Origin: Nostoc carneum NIES-2107
GTDB taxonomy: Bacteria; Cyanobacteriota; Cyanobacteriia; Cyanobacteriales; Nostocaceae
DNA length: 64,000 nucleotides
Assembly: GCA_002368155.1 (NCBI GenBank)
Contig: AP018180.1
Span: 2,996,899 to 3,060,898 of the forward strand
Reading direction: 5' to 3'
Shown: positions 62,812-64,000 of the stretch, in pieces
How the letters are laid out: each line of letters begins with the position of its first letter
Numbering within the stretch: the stretch's first letter is position 1
Program-made: the position numbers and the translations under genes
The notes under the pieces: model-generated
What the model was told of the DNA's origin: nothing
Databases searched by the model: none
What the model saw: the letters and a program-made list of their open reading frames with translations, nothing else

Positions 62812-63612
62812 TTGAAAAAATTACAAGCTATTTCCTATTTAGCTCCCAATTGGTTTGATTTCTACGAAGCAGTTTTGGCTTATTTGGATCGGGTTTTGGG
62901 AGCAGAAACGCAATTAAAGCAGGGTGAATGCGATCCTTTATTAGATCCGCTGATTTTAAAAGACCAACTAGACCTAGCTTTTATTTGTGGATTACCTCTG
63001 ATTCGTTACTCTCAGATAGTGCTGGATCAGTTGCAGCCTGTAGTTGCACCTGTGATGCAAGCACCGCGTTATCGCAACCGCCCAATTTACTTTTCAGATG
63101 TCATAGTCAATGCTGATAGCGATGTCATCAAGTTTGATGATTTAGCTGGTAAAACGGTGTGCTACAACGATCCAGGTTCTAACAGCGGCTATAATCTGCT
63201 GCGTCATCGCTTGTTACAGGGAAGATATCCCCAACCATTTTTTAGCAAAGCTATACAATCAGGTTCTCACCAAAATTCTATTCGCTGGGTAGCACTAGGA
63301 AAGGTTGATTGTGCGGCTATTGATAGTGTGGTACTAGAACAAGAATTACAGGATTTCCCCGAGTTATATCAATACTTGCGCGTAGTCGAGGCACTCGGCC
63401 CCTGTCCCATGCCGCCTTTGGTTGCAGCCCAGCATTTGGGGAAATCTCTAATTCAGGAGATACAGTTAGCTTTGCTTGAGCCGGATGCTGAACTACAGAC
63501 AGCAATGCAACGAGTGGGAGTTAAGCATTTTGCGGCAGTGGAGCTAGCAGATTATAACGCGATCGCTGATATCTACAATGCCGCTCTCAAAGCAGGCTAT
63601 GAGTCTTTGTGA
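62812..63612 (+). CDS. PhnD/SsuA-type solute-binding-fold protein without signal peptide
   Basis: 266 residues from TTG 62812, the only start consistent with the fold; the preceding stop is one base away. The PhnD-like pattern is SYLAPNWFDFYEAVLAYLDR, LDLAFICGLPLIRYSQ, DLAGKTVCYNDPGSNSGYNL, IRWVALGKVDCAAIDSVVLE and GPCPMPPLVAAQHL. The protein starts directly with the first beta strand: there is no signal peptide or lipobox, so it may stay in the cytoplasm or be carried by the preceding membrane protein. It would bind a small anion or organic ligand. A terminator-like hairpin follows at 63708-63736. Confidence 0.85.
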   Translation: MKKLQAISYLAPNWFDFYEAVLAYLDRVLGAETQLKQGECDPLLDPLILKDQLDLAFICGLPLIRYSQIVLDQLQPVVAPVMQAPRYRNRPIYFSDVIVNADSDVIKFDDLAGKTVCYNDPGSNSGYNLLRHRLLQGRYPQPFFSKAIQSGSHQNSIRWVALGKVDCAAIDSVVLEQELQDFPELYQYLRVVEALGPCPMPPLVAAQHLGKSLIQEIQLALLEPDAELQTAMQRVGVKHFAAVELADYNAIADIYNAALKAGYESL

Positions 63613-63707
63613 GAATTATGACACCCCTATGGAATTTTCTTAATAATTTTTTAGTGCGTATATAGTACAATTGTATTGTATATTGTTCTCAAATCGCGTT
63701 CCAGAGT

Positions 63708-63736
63708 AAATCCCTCAGCACTCCACTGGGGGATTT
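63708..63736 (+). terminator. Rho-independent terminator-like hairpin
   Basis: AAATCCCTCAG and CTGGGGGATTT form an 11-bp stem (one G-T wobble) with a seven-base loop, followed by TATTTG. It is 95 bp beyond the stop of the PhnD-like gene and fits as the end of that operon. Confidence 0.6.
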
Positions 63737-63787
63737 TATTTGAGAATAGTTGCTTGATAGTTGCAGTTCAGTATTCATGGGAAGGAA

Positions 63788-63929
63788 TTAAGGGACTTCC
63801 AACTAAAAAATATACGGTCGCTAGGGTAGTAGAGGGAGCAGAGGAAGCAGGGGAGCAGAGGGAGAGAAAGAATTTGCTCAATATCTTCCCCCTTGCTGAT
63901 TGAATAATTTAATTTCTGGAAGTCCCTAA
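63788..63929. repeat. MITE-like family E, full copy (142 bp)
   Basis: The ends TTAAGGGACTTCCAACTAAA and TTAATTTCTGGAAGTCCCTA are inverted. The interior is an AGGGAGCAGAGGAAGCAGGG purine tract. The right end matches 3144-3172 exactly over about 30 bases. Confidence 0.8.
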
Positions 63930-64000
63930 GCTCATAAGTTCCTCAAATTTTCTGTATAAATTAGTAATCTTCAGTCAATAAAATAATTGTTTTTATGTGG

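Larger units (their letters stand above)
63613..64000. other. Intergenic region at the window end
   Basis: Contains the terminator-like hairpin (63708-63736) and the family E element (63788-63929). No gene is supported. Confidence 0.65.

Noticed and set aside
63676-63903. 75-aa frame near the window end
   Set aside because: It runs through the terminator hairpin and family E repeat.
1-64000. tRNA or rRNA genes
   Set aside because: No cloverleaf with TTCGA-type T-loop or rRNA core motif was found on reading; a tRNAscan run would settle it.

Overview
The window is chromosome-like DNA of a filamentous, heterocyst-type cyanobacterium (Nostocales: Nostoc/Calothrix/Tolypothrix-like). The signs are frequent HIP1 octamers (GCGATCGC), very large multi-domain two-component proteins, a cyanobacteriochrome-type GAF domain, a GUN4 domain, a cyanobacterial pilMNOQ operon, a four-ACT aspartate kinase, and intergenic DNA packed with heptamer repeats (STRR) and MITE-like inverted repeats. 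No rRNA, tRNA or CRISPR array was recognised.

Layout. 1-8.3 kb: two minus-strand hybrid sensor proteins, the first (cut by the window edge) with a GAF carrying both cysteines of a DXCF cyanobacteriochrome, plus a small conserved hypothetical and a tandem-repeat region. 8.8-13.1 kb: SPFH protein with a 58-aa ribbon-helix-helix partner, lysC, a Nudix hydrolase, and a decayed ParDE-like antitoxin/toxin locus. 13.7-19.2 kb: two NHLM-type RiPP/bacteriocin ABC exporters (one with a C39 peptidase) without a visible adaptor or precursor. 20.0-22.8 kb: an EACC1-like protein followed by a caspase-GUN4 fusion (a conflict-system-like pair), a 21-nt tandem array and a broken GUN4 copy. 22.8-28.5 kb: GH31 glucosidase, an IS630-type element with a -1 frameshift site, and a Bcr/CflA efflux pump. 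28.8-33.6 kb: NarL-type regulator divergent from a REC-histidine kinase, SemiSWEET, DUF3445/HODM-like protein, FMN-binding stress protein. 33.8-39.1 kb: pilM-pilN-pilO-pilQ for type IV pili. 39.2-46 kb: sugar-binding lipoprotein, aldo/keto reductase, large-subunit catalase, S41 peptidase. 46-53.6 kb: a co-directional signalling set: giant Ser/Thr kinase-ATPase-histidine kinase, FIST protein, histidine kinase. 54-58.1 kb: hydantoinase-like amidohydrolase, two paralogous alpha/beta-hydrolase-fold proteins that lack the catalytic serine and histidine, and a cupin. 58.2-64 kb: hisS, two L,D-transpeptidases, KDPG aldolase, and a small membrane protein coupled to a PhnD-like binding protein.

The most system-like loci are the EACC1-caspase-GUN4 pair, the amidohydrolase/pseudo-hydrolase/cupin cluster, the kinase-FIST-kinase set, and the truncated NHLM exporter. 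A second theme is repeat ecology: at least five MITE-like families (one with a perfect 10-bp target duplication) and many heptamer arrays. Several arrays abut or supply gene starts and ends, and one lies in frame inside the GH31 gene. Domain boundaries are by eye; no database search was run.
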